NCBI GenBank assembly: GCA_937903155.1
Contig: CALCZU010000096.1
Location: 1-23,302, forward strand
DNA length: 23,302 nt
Reading direction: 5' to 3'
Source of the DNA: an uncultured Bdellovibrionales bacterium
Lineage (GTDB): Bacteria > Bdellovibrionota > FAC87 > UBA2466
Part shown: one piece after another, positions 8,495 through 15,296 of the stretch
Numbering within the stretch: the first letter of the stretch is position 1
Layout of the letters: each line of letters starts with the position of its first letter
The notes under the pieces: generated by a model
The model's database searches: none
Seen by the model: the letters and a program-made list of their open reading frames with translations, nothing else
Told to the model about the DNA's origin: nothing
Translations under genes and position numbers: made by a program

Positions 8495-8929
8495 ATGCGA
8501 TGGCTCAGAATCCTTTATTTTTCTTTTGCGTGCGCGAATTTTTTAAGCGCGAATTCGATTCATTCGGCATCGGCGTTTGCGACCGCGCACATCACGATTG
8601 TTCCTTCGGTTCTCACAGAGCAAACCCAGTCGTTGAATCTCGAGGGCAAGGAACTCTCTGAACCCGCGACGATTTCATCTCGAGACGAAAGCGCCGCGGT
8701 CTTAAGTGTGACCGGCGTCGACCAACATGTGTATCGTGTGCAACTGCCGTCACAAGTTTACTTGCGAAATCCCGCGAGTTCGAAGATTAAAGTCCATAAC
8801 TTCACGAGTTCTTCCGCCGAAGCCACGTGCCCAAATACATTACAGATTGGCGCCACTCGAGATGCCGTCCCATCCTGGGACAGAACCCTGAAGTACTGGG
8901 GCGCATTCCTCGTGACGATTATTTATTAA
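8495..8929 (+). CDS. Divergent DUF4402-like pilin, probable minor subunit
   Basis: 144 residues with a signal peptide (about 1-26, cut near HSASA). The mature part is shorter and more divergent than its neighbour but keeps the same order of landmarks: VLSVTGVDQHVYRVQLP, KVHNFTS, QIGATRDAV and a final strand FLVTIIY. One lone cysteine sits before the IGATR motif. It begins 23 bases after the 7959-8471 stop, with a GGGAG ribosome site, so the two are very likely co-translated. By position and resemblance it is a second subunit of the same pilus; whether it is an initiator, terminator or adaptor cannot be told. Its stop is one base from that of the convergent 8931-9218 gene. Confidence 0.7.
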   Translation: MRWLRILYFSFACANFLSANSIHSASAFATAHITIVPSVLTEQTQSLNLEGKELSEPATISSRDESAAVLSVTGVDQHVYRVQLPSQVYLRNPASSKIKVHNFTSSSAEATCPNTLQIGATRDAVPSWDRTLKYWGAFLVTIIY

Positions 8930-8930
8930 G

Positions 8931-9218
8931 CTATTTGAGATTACACTCGGCGAATGACTGCTTATCCGCTTGGCAACTACTCAGCGAGCTCGATTCCGCA
9001 GGATAATATTTCACATCCTGCTGGCGAAGCGTTCCATCACAACTCAAAGTTTTGAACATGAGTCTCCATCCCAAAAACTTTTCGTAGCCCGGAATTTCAA
9101 CAAAACGATGTTCAATACAATCGCAACCCAATGGCCGTGGACAGTCCGCAGCTTGAAGATTCGATGTGATTGCGAAGGAAGCGCCTAAGAGAACTAGATT
9201 TAAGAATTTACGTACCAT
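8931..9218 (-). CDS. Small secreted cysteine-rich protein
   Basis: The frame is open from 9302, but the ATG at 9216-9218 is preferred: it has a GGGGTT ribosome site and begins with a signal peptide (MVRKFLNLVLLGASFAITS, cut near LQA-AD). The 95-residue precursor gives about 71 mature residues with six cysteines, three of them clustered at the start (C-x5-C-x-C) and three in the C-terminal half. No known family is recognised, and it does not align with the other six-cysteine protein at 2444-2758. It opposes the pilin-like genes and ends one base from the second subunit's stop. Confidence 0.65.
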   Translation of the reverse strand: MVRKFLNLVLLGASFAITSNLQAADCPRPLGCDCIEHRFVEIPGYEKFLGWRLMFKTLSCDGTLRQQDVKYYPAESSSLSSCQADKQSFAECNLK

Positions 9219-9382
9219 GTAACCCCATTTCTTAATTGTTGTGGGTTTCAGATAATCAAGTTTTGGTGTGGGATGGCAATAGGATTTTTTAGGACTTACC
9301 ACAGATATTGCCGTAGTGGGTTCTGTAATTTGTTGTTAATGGAAAGTGAGTCAGTGTGTTGCTCGCGGACGTGATTTTTCTT

Positions 9383-9418
9383 CCGTCATTGCGAGGAGGC
9401 GAAGCCGACGCGGCAACC
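9383..9418 (+). repeat. Dispersed palindromic repeat, copy B
   Basis: A 36-bp unit beginning ccgtcattgcgaggaggcg and ending gcggcaacc. It is the same core as the left arm at 16192-16230 with a few changes, and the inverse of the core in copy C. The HNH frame starts immediately after it. Confidence 0.75.
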
Positions 9419-9419
9419 T

Positions 9420-9851
9420 TTGTACGTTGCAAAAGGCGGATGGCGAGACTCGAAGAAATCGACAAAGACAAAACCTATCTCGCGTTCGGAAAACAAAGCC
9501 TCTGGAGATAAGGTCCAAAAAGCCGAAAGAGTGAAAATAAAGGAAGATAAGAAAGAGAACTTCCCACCGAAAACGACCTTGCACGTGCAAAGTAAAAAGA
9601 AAACCACTCGCACGATTCCAAAACCCATCCAAAACAAAGTTCACCTAAGAGACCGAGGCCAATGTCAGTTCAAAGACCGCAAGGAAAGAAAGTTCATCCA
9701 AATCCACCACATCAAACCATACTCTCAAGGTGGAAAGCACATGCTGGATAACCTCATTACCCTCTGCTCGGCTCATCATAAGATGATGCACGAACATCAC
9801 AATGACTCCCACCACAAATCCAAGCCTACACAATCATCCCTGCTGTTCTGA
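9420..9851 (+). CDS. HNH endonuclease, N-terminus lost or non-ATG start
   Basis: The last half is a clear HNH domain: IPKPIQNKVHLRDRGQCQF (66-84), then H96-H97, N111 and H119-H120 with C82 and C116 as likely zinc or structural partners. This is a nuclease domain common in mobile elements and lineage-specific gene families. Residues 10-65 are a Lys/Ser/Thr-rich linker. There is no ATG in frame before the HNH core; the only start is a TTG at 9420 right behind repeat copy B, and the frame stays open back through the repeat to a TGA at 9372. Relatives known to me are longer at the N-terminus, so this is probably a 5'-truncated remnant. It is bracketed by inverted repeat copies B and C. Confidence 0.62.
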   Translation: MYVAKGGWRDSKKSTKTKPISRSENKASGDKVQKAERVKIKEDKKENFPPKTTLHVQSKKKTTRTIPKPIQNKVHLRDRGQCQFKDRKERKFIQIHHIKPYSQGGKHMLDNLITLCSAHHKMMHEHHNDSHHKSKPTQSSLLF

Positions 9852-9864
9852 GCGCGAGTAACAG

Positions 9865-9990
9865 CGCATCCAAAGTGCTTCTCAAGTACTGCGAGATTGC
9901 TTCGTCGCTTCGCTCCTCGCAACGACGGGTCGGGCGCGACTTCACTCGCGGGACGGGTCGGGCGCAAACTCCCTTGCGATGACGGATGGA
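9865..9990 (-). repeat. Dispersed palindromic repeat, copy C (long form)
   Basis: The longest copy. A 39-bp lead-in (9865-9903) is 35/39 identical to 10937-10975. It is followed by the core gcttcgctcctcgcaacg and two 28-bp tandem units (9924-9951, 9952-9979) also seen in copy A. Inside the units CGCGA/TCGCG and CGCAA/TTGCG can pair. It lies between the HNH stop and the chaperone start. Confidence 0.78.
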
Positions 9991-10072
9991 CGTTTAGTTA
10001 CTTTCTGAAATGAATAGACGCGGCTGCAACCGAACTTGGATTTTGCGAAAATTCACGATAACATTGCTTCCA

Positions 10073-10930
10073 ATGCATAAAAATTTACTCAGTGTAGCAT
10101 TTCTTGTCCTTTTGACGACGGAATCTGTTTTTGCGGGGTTGCAGGTTTTTCCGTTTCGGCTGCTTTTGACGGATAAGAAGAGAGTGACGCATCTTTCGCT
10201 GCGATATACGGGAGAGAAGCCGGCGGAGTATAAGCTTTCGACAATTTTTTATCGGATGAAGTCCGATGGGGCGATTGATATTGTTCAGGATGCGAAAGCA
10301 GAAGAGCGTTCGGCGATGCAACTCATTCAGTACTCTCCTCATCAAGTCACGTTGACTCCCAATGTAGAACAAGTCATCCGGGTGCGCTTAACGGGCCCTC
10401 GGAATATGGCGGATGGAGAATATCGGGCGCATCTTTTAATTGAGCCTCTTAAAGAAACTGCTGAGACAACGGCGGCTGGTAAAAAAGCAAATGAGAAAAT
10501 GAATATGCGATTGGACGCGCGGATCGCAGTCGCTATCCCTGTCATCTTTCGACATGGAAAAACGGAATTCTCCGTGAATTTTTCAAAGTTTCAAGTCAGC
10601 CAAAATGCGGATAAAAAGCCTGCGTTTTCAGTCGAGATGTCTTCTCAAGGAAATGCTTTTCCTTACGGCGATCTTCTTGTCTATTACCAGCCCGTGGGTG
10701 GAGAACTTCAATCGGTTGGAATTTACCGCGGCGTTGCCTCATTTCTTTCCTCGAGATCTTTTACGTTTCCACTCAATATTCCCGAAGGTTCCCCACTCTT
10801 AAAAGAAATTACCAGCAGCACTCCCGTGACAAAACTAAAATCCGGAAAACTGCGACTCGAATTTCACGAGCCTCAAGAAAATGGCAAAGACGGAGCGCTT
10901 GTTACGTCTATTGATATGCCGAACTCGTAA
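10073..10930 (+). CDS. PapD-like periplasmic pilus chaperone
   Basis: The ATG at 10073 (285 residues) is preferred over 10010 because it begins directly with a signal peptide, MHKNLLSVAFLVLLTTESVFA. The mature protein opens with LQVFPFRLLLTDKKR, matching the first strand of COG3121 chaperones with its conserved Arg. It then shows YSPHQVTLTPNVEQVIRVRL and GPRNMADGEYRAHLLIEP, the G1-strand region and GEYR-H signature seen in archaic and alternative class chaperones. IAVAIPVIFRHG marks the end of domain 1, and a beta-rich second domain follows. It should cap DUF4402-like subunits in the periplasm and deliver them to the usher at 11760. No strong ribosome site is seen. The gene is flanked by same-orientation repeat copies C and D. 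Confidence 0.82.
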   Translation: MHKNLLSVAFLVLLTTESVFAGLQVFPFRLLLTDKKRVTHLSLRYTGEKPAEYKLSTIFYRMKSDGAIDIVQDAKAEERSAMQLIQYSPHQVTLTPNVEQVIRVRLTGPRNMADGEYRAHLLIEPLKETAETTAAGKKANEKMNMRLDARIAVAIPVIFRHGKTEFSVNFSKFQVSQNADKKPAFSVEMSSQGNAFPYGDLLVYYQPVGGELQSVGIYRGVASFLSSRSFTFPLNIPEGSPLLKEITSSTPVTKLKSGKLRLEFHEPQENGKDGALVTSIDMPNS

Positions 10931-10936
10931 TGACGA

Positions 10937-11034
10937 CGCATCCAAGGTTCTTCTCGAGTACAGCGAGATTGCTTCCGTCTCCGCTAAAGCTACGCCGGAC
11001 AAGTCGTCGCTTCGCTCCTCGCAAAGACGGGTCG
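10937..11034 (-). repeat. Dispersed palindromic repeat, copy D
   Basis: The 39-bp lead-in 10937-10975 matches copy C at 35 of 39 positions, then the core gtcgcttcgctcctcgcaa appears at about 11004-11023. Between them is an extra ~29-bp piece, ccgtctccgctaaagctacg onward, absent from copy C. It fills the space between the chaperone stop and the end of the opposing barrel gene. Confidence 0.75.
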
Positions 11035-11041
11035 TCCCACG

Positions 11042-11656
11042 CTACAAGCAAAAGCCGAGGTCTAATGTGAGGGCGGGCCAGACGCCGCTGAAATCTAAAT
11101 TAAAATTTTGAGTTTTTGCGTTGAAGATGTATTGGGCGCCGGCGCCGAATCCGAAATTTAATCCGGATTCCCACTTCCAACGCCATCCTAAGAGTACAGA
11201 CGATGTGGGAAGTGTCAGAGATTCCGTATCCACGTTATTGGTAGCACTTAAGAGCGCGATTCCGAAAGCTCCTTGAATCCACAGGCCTTCATAGAGTGAT
11301 TGCTGATAGTAATTTACGGTCAAGCGACCGTCATAACCTCTCAATTTATTTCCTACCGGAGTCAGATAGTCGACAAGGACTGATTGAATGCCGAGACTAA
11401 AAGTATCACTCAAGCGGTGTTGAAAATGGAACATTGGAAAAATATAACTGACACCCACTGATAAATTAGAATCCTCTTTTTTTGAGGGCGTGTTCGAAGG
11501 AACGATGACCGCCACCGGAGTCGAACTCGGAGCTGGCGACACAACCTTCGTCTCTTTTTCCTCATGCACGACGCTGCCTTCTGCCCCATGCGTCACGTTA
11601 AACGCTAGCGCGAGACTTACGGCGAAGATTTTCGAAAATCGCGCAAAGAAACTCAT
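11042..11656 (-). CDS. Small outer-membrane beta-barrel protein (DUF3575-like)
   Basis: The frame opens at 11800, but the ATG at 11654-11656 gives a 204-residue protein beginning with a signal peptide (about 1-24, cut near THG-AEG); the longer form would overlap the usher gene. A Pro/Ser/Thr-rich linker (about 35-62) precedes a region of alternating hydrophobic strands. These include LGWRWKWESGLNFGFGAGA and a C-terminal strand LTLDLGFCL ending close to an aromatic residue, as in small barrels of the DUF3575 type. Likely an outer-membrane barrel of unknown role. It is divergent from the usher with 103 bp between starts, so co-regulation is possible; a direct role in the pilus is unproven. Confidence 0.65.
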   Translation of the reverse strand: MSFFARFSKIFAVSLALAFNVTHGAEGSVVHEEKETKVVSPAPSSTPVAVIVPSNTPSKKEDSNLSVGVSYIFPMFHFQHRLSDTFSLGIQSVLVDYLTPVGNKLRGYDGRLTVNYYQQSLYEGLWIQGAFGIALLSATNNVDTESLTLPTSSVLLGWRWKWESGLNFGFGAGAQYIFNAKTQNFNLDFSGVWPALTLDLGFCL

Positions 11657-11714
11657 ATGCCATCTATCGTCAAAAATCGAAGGTTTCTGTAATGCTAAGA
11701 CCTTGCAATGAGTC

Positions 11715-11725
11715 GTGTCTGACAC
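11715..11725. promoter_or_regulatory. Perfect palindrome in the usher/barrel divergent region
   Basis: GTGTC-T-GACAC, with flanks that extend the symmetry loosely (tcgtgt...acacga). It sits midway between the two divergent start codons (11656 and 11760), a plausible operator position. No regulator is identified. Confidence 0.3.
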
Positions 11726-11759
11726 ACGAGCCCATGATACAAATAGAGAAATCACTGAA

Positions 11760-14369
11760 ATGAAAATTCTCTTTCTTATTCTGTATTTAATCTCTGCCAC
11801 TTCTCCGCTGATGGCTACGCCCGCCGCAACGACTGCGGGTTACGCCGATCTCGATCCGAATAGCGTTTGGATCATGGAAGAAACGCTTTCAGATGGAACG
11901 CTGATGAGTACCGATATCTCGCTCTATCCTCGAAAAAATCAATGGTTGATTCCTTTAGGAGAGCTCAGCGATTCTCTCGGGCTTGCGATCTCTGTTTCTC
12001 CGATTCTTTCGTTAGGACAGGGGTTTATTCTGACCGAAGATCGCACATTTGAGTTAAACGTAAAAAGATGTGAAGTGGTCATTCGCAATAAAGCTCAAAA
12101 ATATGATTGTAACGAAGCCGTGGTTTTTGAGAATGATATCTATATTAGCGATTCACTTCTCGCAAAGTGGCTCCCGATAAAAATCACGGTCAATTCTTAT
12201 CGCTCTCAGCTCATCATCACTGCCAAAGAAAAACTTCCTATTCAGCTGAAACGCGAACGTGAACAACTTGCAGAAAGGTCCAAAGGGCTTCTCTCAGACT
12301 ACGATCCGGGGTTTCCTCCCGTTCAACCCTCTTACAAGCTTCTGGATGGCCCACTCCTCGACGAACAGTTGACTCTCAATCGCGCGACGACCGACAATCA
12401 ATCCGACTATCGATTCCGGCACAACACCCAGCTAGCGGGCGAAGTCTTGGGTCTTGAAACCTACGGTTTCGTGGGTGGGGATGAAAGAATCGTCGATAAC
12501 TGGCGGCTCACTTTCTCTCGAAGATCGGTGGATGGAAAAGTTTTCGGTCCCTTGGGAGTCACTCAAGCTCAGTTTATGGATGTGGATCTTCCTCGCGTAA
12601 ATCTCGTTAGCGCCGGCCAGTCAGGAAGAGGATTTTTATTCTCGAGTTACCCGCTCGATACACCCGTCAATTTTGAATTTCAGGATTTTTTAGGAAACCT
12701 TCCCCAAGGCTGGGAAGTGCTTCTCTATCGCAACGAAGTCCTCCTCGACCGGCAAGTCGCAAACAGCACGGGCCGGTATTTATTTAGAGGAATTCCTCTT
12801 CTCTACGGCAGAAATGTGTTTCGTTTATCTTTTTTCGGACCGTACGGAGAAACCCGCGACGAATACCGAACTTACAATATTGATTCTTCTCTATTAAGAC
12901 CCGGCACGATGAACTACCAACTAGGGCTCGCATTTTTAAAAGACTCTTCCCAACGGATCTCGATGAATTATGCCGGAAGCCTCAATAAAAACTTCAGCCT
13001 AAATGCAGGTTGGTTGCAGGACATGGGAGGACAGAATGCCTACACGTTAGTCGGACTCACCGGTCTCAATGACCTTTTCTTATTCACCACGAATTGCGCT
13101 TTCAATTTAAACGGAGGTAAAGCGTGTGAATGGGGTGAGCAGATGGGAATCGGTTCAGCAACGATCGGCGCAAAATACACACGCCTTTTCGATTTTCACA
13201 GTGAGCTTTTCAATTTTACAGGATCCACCGATCAGGTCAGTCAAATCTCCGCAAACTTAAATTACGCGATTCCTATCCACACGGGAATCGCAATGACGTG
13301 GGAGTTTATCAAGAAGAACTATGTGACGTCCACGGAACAAACTTTGCTTTTGAATCGATTGTCCTTAAACACAGGTAGGATTTTTTGGAACAACGAAGTC
13401 TCATACTTATTTAATTCAAGCCCTTCTCTTCTCGGAAAATTAAATTCCTTTCTCTTTTTCAATCCCATTCGTTTTCTCTTAAGAGTGGATTACACGTCCA
13501 TTGCTTTTTCGGCGTTTGAGGGGGAGTTGCAGTACGCTTTCACCGACAATAACATTCTTTCACTGACAGGCCGTCACCAAGTCGACAATCGAAAAAATAC
13601 GGTAGGCACGCGCCTTTCTCGAGCTTTTGAAAGTTTTAAGGCAGGGCTCGATTTCAGTTATTCGAACGGCTCCGAGTATTCCGCAGGCGTGCTTCTTTCA
13701 TTTAGTTTATACCGAGAACCCTACACAGGGCTTCCACGATTTACGTCCAATGCCGTCGCTCAATCCACGCTCGCATCGGTCAATGTCTTCAACGATAAGA
13801 ATCGAAACGGAATTAAAGATCCGGACGAGAGCGCTATGAAAAACGTAAACCTCGTCGTCAACCAACGAGAAGGAACGTATAAAACAAATGACGATGGAAT
13901 TGCGGTGGTGGGACCGTTACGACCTCACCGCCCGGCAGATCTTTCCATCTCTCTCGACTCGATTGAGGATCCTTCTTCAAAACCGGCCTTTGCGGGAGTA
14001 AGATTAGTTTCAAGAGTCGGAAAAGTCGCCGAAGTAAATCTGCCCTTTATTACGGTGGGCGGAATCGACGGCAATGTGAATATCGAGACCGCGGGAAAGA
14101 AAGAACCTATGAATCGCATTTCAGTTGAAATCTTCGATTCAAATCAGAGGCTCATTTCTTCGGTTAAAACCGACCGCAGTGGTTTTTATTCTTTCGAAGA
14201 CCTCAAACCGGGTCAGTACCGTATCACCATCCCGAAAAAGCAGTTGGAAGGTTTCCAAGTTCTCAGTTCACCGCCTGAAAGAATCGTAACGATTAGCGAA
14301 GAAGGATCGTTTGAAGACAGCCAGAACTTTATTTTGCAGACAAAGAAAATCAACCGAGGCAACCCTTAG
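11760..14369 (+). CDS. Usher-like outer-membrane pilus assembly protein with C-terminal SdrD/Cna-B-like domains
   Basis: The ATG at 11760 (869 residues) starts a signal peptide (about 1-20, ending PLMA). Next comes an N-terminal domain of about 150 residues, then a long beta-barrel region. A plug-like segment near 296-375 holds YPLDTPVNFEF, LPQGWEVLLYRNEVL, GRYLFRGIPLLYGRNVFRL and FFGPYGE, typical of fimbrial ushers that secrete chaperone-subunit complexes and nucleate the fibre. From about 672 the barrel gives way to an SdrD-B-like domain (NVFNDKNRNGIKDPDES, Asp-rich, possibly Ca-binding) and then a Cna-B/carboxypeptidase-regulatory fold (FYSFEDLKPGQYRI). These replace or extend the usual usher C-terminal domains. 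Its stop is one base before the next ATG, so the tip-like subunit is translationally coupled. Confidence 0.78.
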   Translation: MKILFLILYLISATSPLMATPAATTAGYADLDPNSVWIMEETLSDGTLMSTDISLYPRKNQWLIPLGELSDSLGLAISVSPILSLGQGFILTEDRTFELNVKRCEVVIRNKAQKYDCNEAVVFENDIYISDSLLAKWLPIKITVNSYRSQLIITAKEKLPIQLKREREQLAERSKGLLSDYDPGFPPVQPSYKLLDGPLLDEQLTLNRATTDNQSDYRFRHNTQLAGEVLGLETYGFVGGDERIVDNWRLTFSRRSVDGKVFGPLGVTQAQFMDVDLPRVNLVSAGQSGRGFLFSSYPLDTPVNFEFQDFLGNLPQGWEVLLYRNEVLLDRQVANSTGRYLFRGIPLLYGRNVFRLSFFGPYGETRDEYRTYNIDSSLLRPGTMNYQLGLAFLKDSSQRISMNYAGSLNKNFSLNAGWLQDMGGQNAYTLVGLTGLNDLFLFTTNCAFNLNGGKACEWGEQMGIGSATIGAKYTRLFDFHSELFNFTGSTDQVSQISANLNYAIPIHTGIAMTWEFIKKNYVTSTEQTLLLNRLSLNTGRIFWNNEVSYLFNSSPSLLGKLNSFLFFNPIRFLLRVDYTSIAFSAFEGELQYAFTDNNILSLTGRHQVDNRKNTVGTRLSRAFESFKAGLDFSYSNGSEYSAGVLLSFSLYREPYTGLPRFTSNAVAQSTLASVNVFNDKNRNGIKDPDESAMKNVNLVVNQREGTYKTNDDGIAVVGPLRPHRPADLSISLDSIEDPSSKPAFAGVRLVSRVGKVAEVNLPFITVGGIDGNVNIETAGKKEPMNRISVEIFDSNQRLISSVKTDRSGFYSFEDLKPGQYRITIPKKQLEGFQVLSSPPERIVTISEEGSFEDSQNFILQTKKINRGNP

Positions 14370-14370
14370 A

Positions 14371-15198
14371 ATGAAAATGCGAAATCTTCCGATTTTAGCG
14401 GTGCTCCTCTCATCAACCCAAATCCTCTTTGGAGTTGCGATTCAGCTGTCTAAAAATCGAGACATGCAATTTGCCAGTTCTTCGCCGAGTGATGCCGCGC
14501 AAACGATCAACGCGGGAGATGCAACCAGTACTAAGTACACGGTCACAGGAAACGCGGGCGATACGTTTGATATCACTTTTCCGAGCGGAACGATCAATAT
14601 GATTGATGGGGCAAATACGATTGCAACGAATACTTGGACCTCTAACCTCACTTCACCGGGAACTCTCGACGGAACCGGAACGGCCATTATTTATATCGGA
14701 GCGACTCGAGCGGCACTCGGACCCGCACAAGCGTCCGGAAACTACACGGCAAACCATTCTCTTTCGGTTCAATACTCAGGGGGCGTAGGCCCCACGCGAA
14801 CCGTCGTCGCAACCCATTCGATATCCGTTTATTCCGGAATTAGTTTGACGAAAACGGCAGATCTGATTTTTGCAGATGCGTATCGGAATGATGCCGCAGC
14901 CGCGATCGTTCCCGGCGCTTCGAGCGCCGCTTACACAGTCACAGGACAAGCCAACGCGGTCTATACGGTCTCGCTCCCGGCCAATGGTACTGTCGTCATG
15001 TCAACCGGTGGTGGAGGCACGGCCAACAAAGAAATTCATGTCGACACTTTCACTTCAAATCCGTCTGGAACAGGAACCCTTAGCGGAGCCGGAACCGACA
15101 CGCTCTATGTCGGCGCCACGCGCGCTGCGATCTTAGGAACACAAGTTACCGCAAGCGATTATCAGGGAAGTTTTATGGTGACCGTGACGTATCAATAA
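14371..15198 (+). CDS. Two-domain DUF4402-like protein, candidate pilus tip subunit
   Basis: 275 residues starting at the ATG one base after the usher stop (the frame extends to 14311 inside the usher, which is unlikely). The signal peptide is about 1-20 (cut near LFG-VA). Domain 1 (about 22-130) and domain 2 (about 150-275) repeat the same landmarks as the 7959 pilin: SDAAQTI/NDAAAAI, TKYTVTGN/AAYTVTGQ, GATRAAL/GATRAAI, and a final alternating strand ending SVQY or VTVTYQ. Domain 1 begins almost at the cleavage site, with hardly any N-terminal extension, which suits a subunit with no donor strand to give, such as a tip. Coupling to the usher also suits a tip or initiator. This role is inferred from layout. 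Confidence 0.75.
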   Translation: MKMRNLPILAVLLSSTQILFGVAIQLSKNRDMQFASSSPSDAAQTINAGDATSTKYTVTGNAGDTFDITFPSGTINMIDGANTIATNTWTSNLTSPGTLDGTGTAIIYIGATRAALGPAQASGNYTANHSLSVQYSGGVGPTRTVVATHSISVYSGISLTKTADLIFADAYRNDAAAAIVPGASSAAYTVTGQANAVYTVSLPANGTVVMSTGGGGTANKEIHVDTFTSNPSGTGTLSGAGTDTLYVGATRAAILGTQVTASDYQGSFMVTVTYQ

Positions 15199-15259
15199 CA
15201 TTGAGTATCACTATCTTTGCGCTCGAATAAATTCTTCTCGACTCACGGACCCCCTTACA

Positions 15260-15287
15260 CTATCTATGACAAATAGTTTTGTGATAG
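15260..15287. promoter_or_regulatory. Dyad upstream of the LysR gene, candidate autoregulatory site
   Basis: CTATC (15260-15264) and GATAG (15283-15287) form the outer arms of a dyad. Within it lie ACAAA/TTTTGT and a shorter CTAT-N5-ATAG (15264-15276). It ends 9 bases before the ATG, overlapping the AGG ribosome site. LysR proteins usually bind interrupted dyads of the T-N11-A type near their own promoter. Confidence 0.4.
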
Positions 15288-15296
15288 GTAAAGATT

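Noticed and set aside
9351..9644. Minus-strand hydrophobic frames opposite the HNH gene
   Set aside because: Phe/Leu-rich translation of the antisense of a Lys-rich linker; no ribosome site or start support.
9383..11034. Complete insertion sequence or transposon
   Set aside because: No transposase frame, no target-site duplication visible and only short repeats; the HNH frame alone is not enough.
10881..11111. Plus-strand frame across repeat copy D
   Set aside because: Starts inside the chaperone gene and reads through the repeat; the peptide is repeat-derived.
11657..11800. Longer start for the DUF3575-like barrel protein
   Set aside because: The extension would overlap the usher start and hide the signal peptide that begins at the ATG at 11656.
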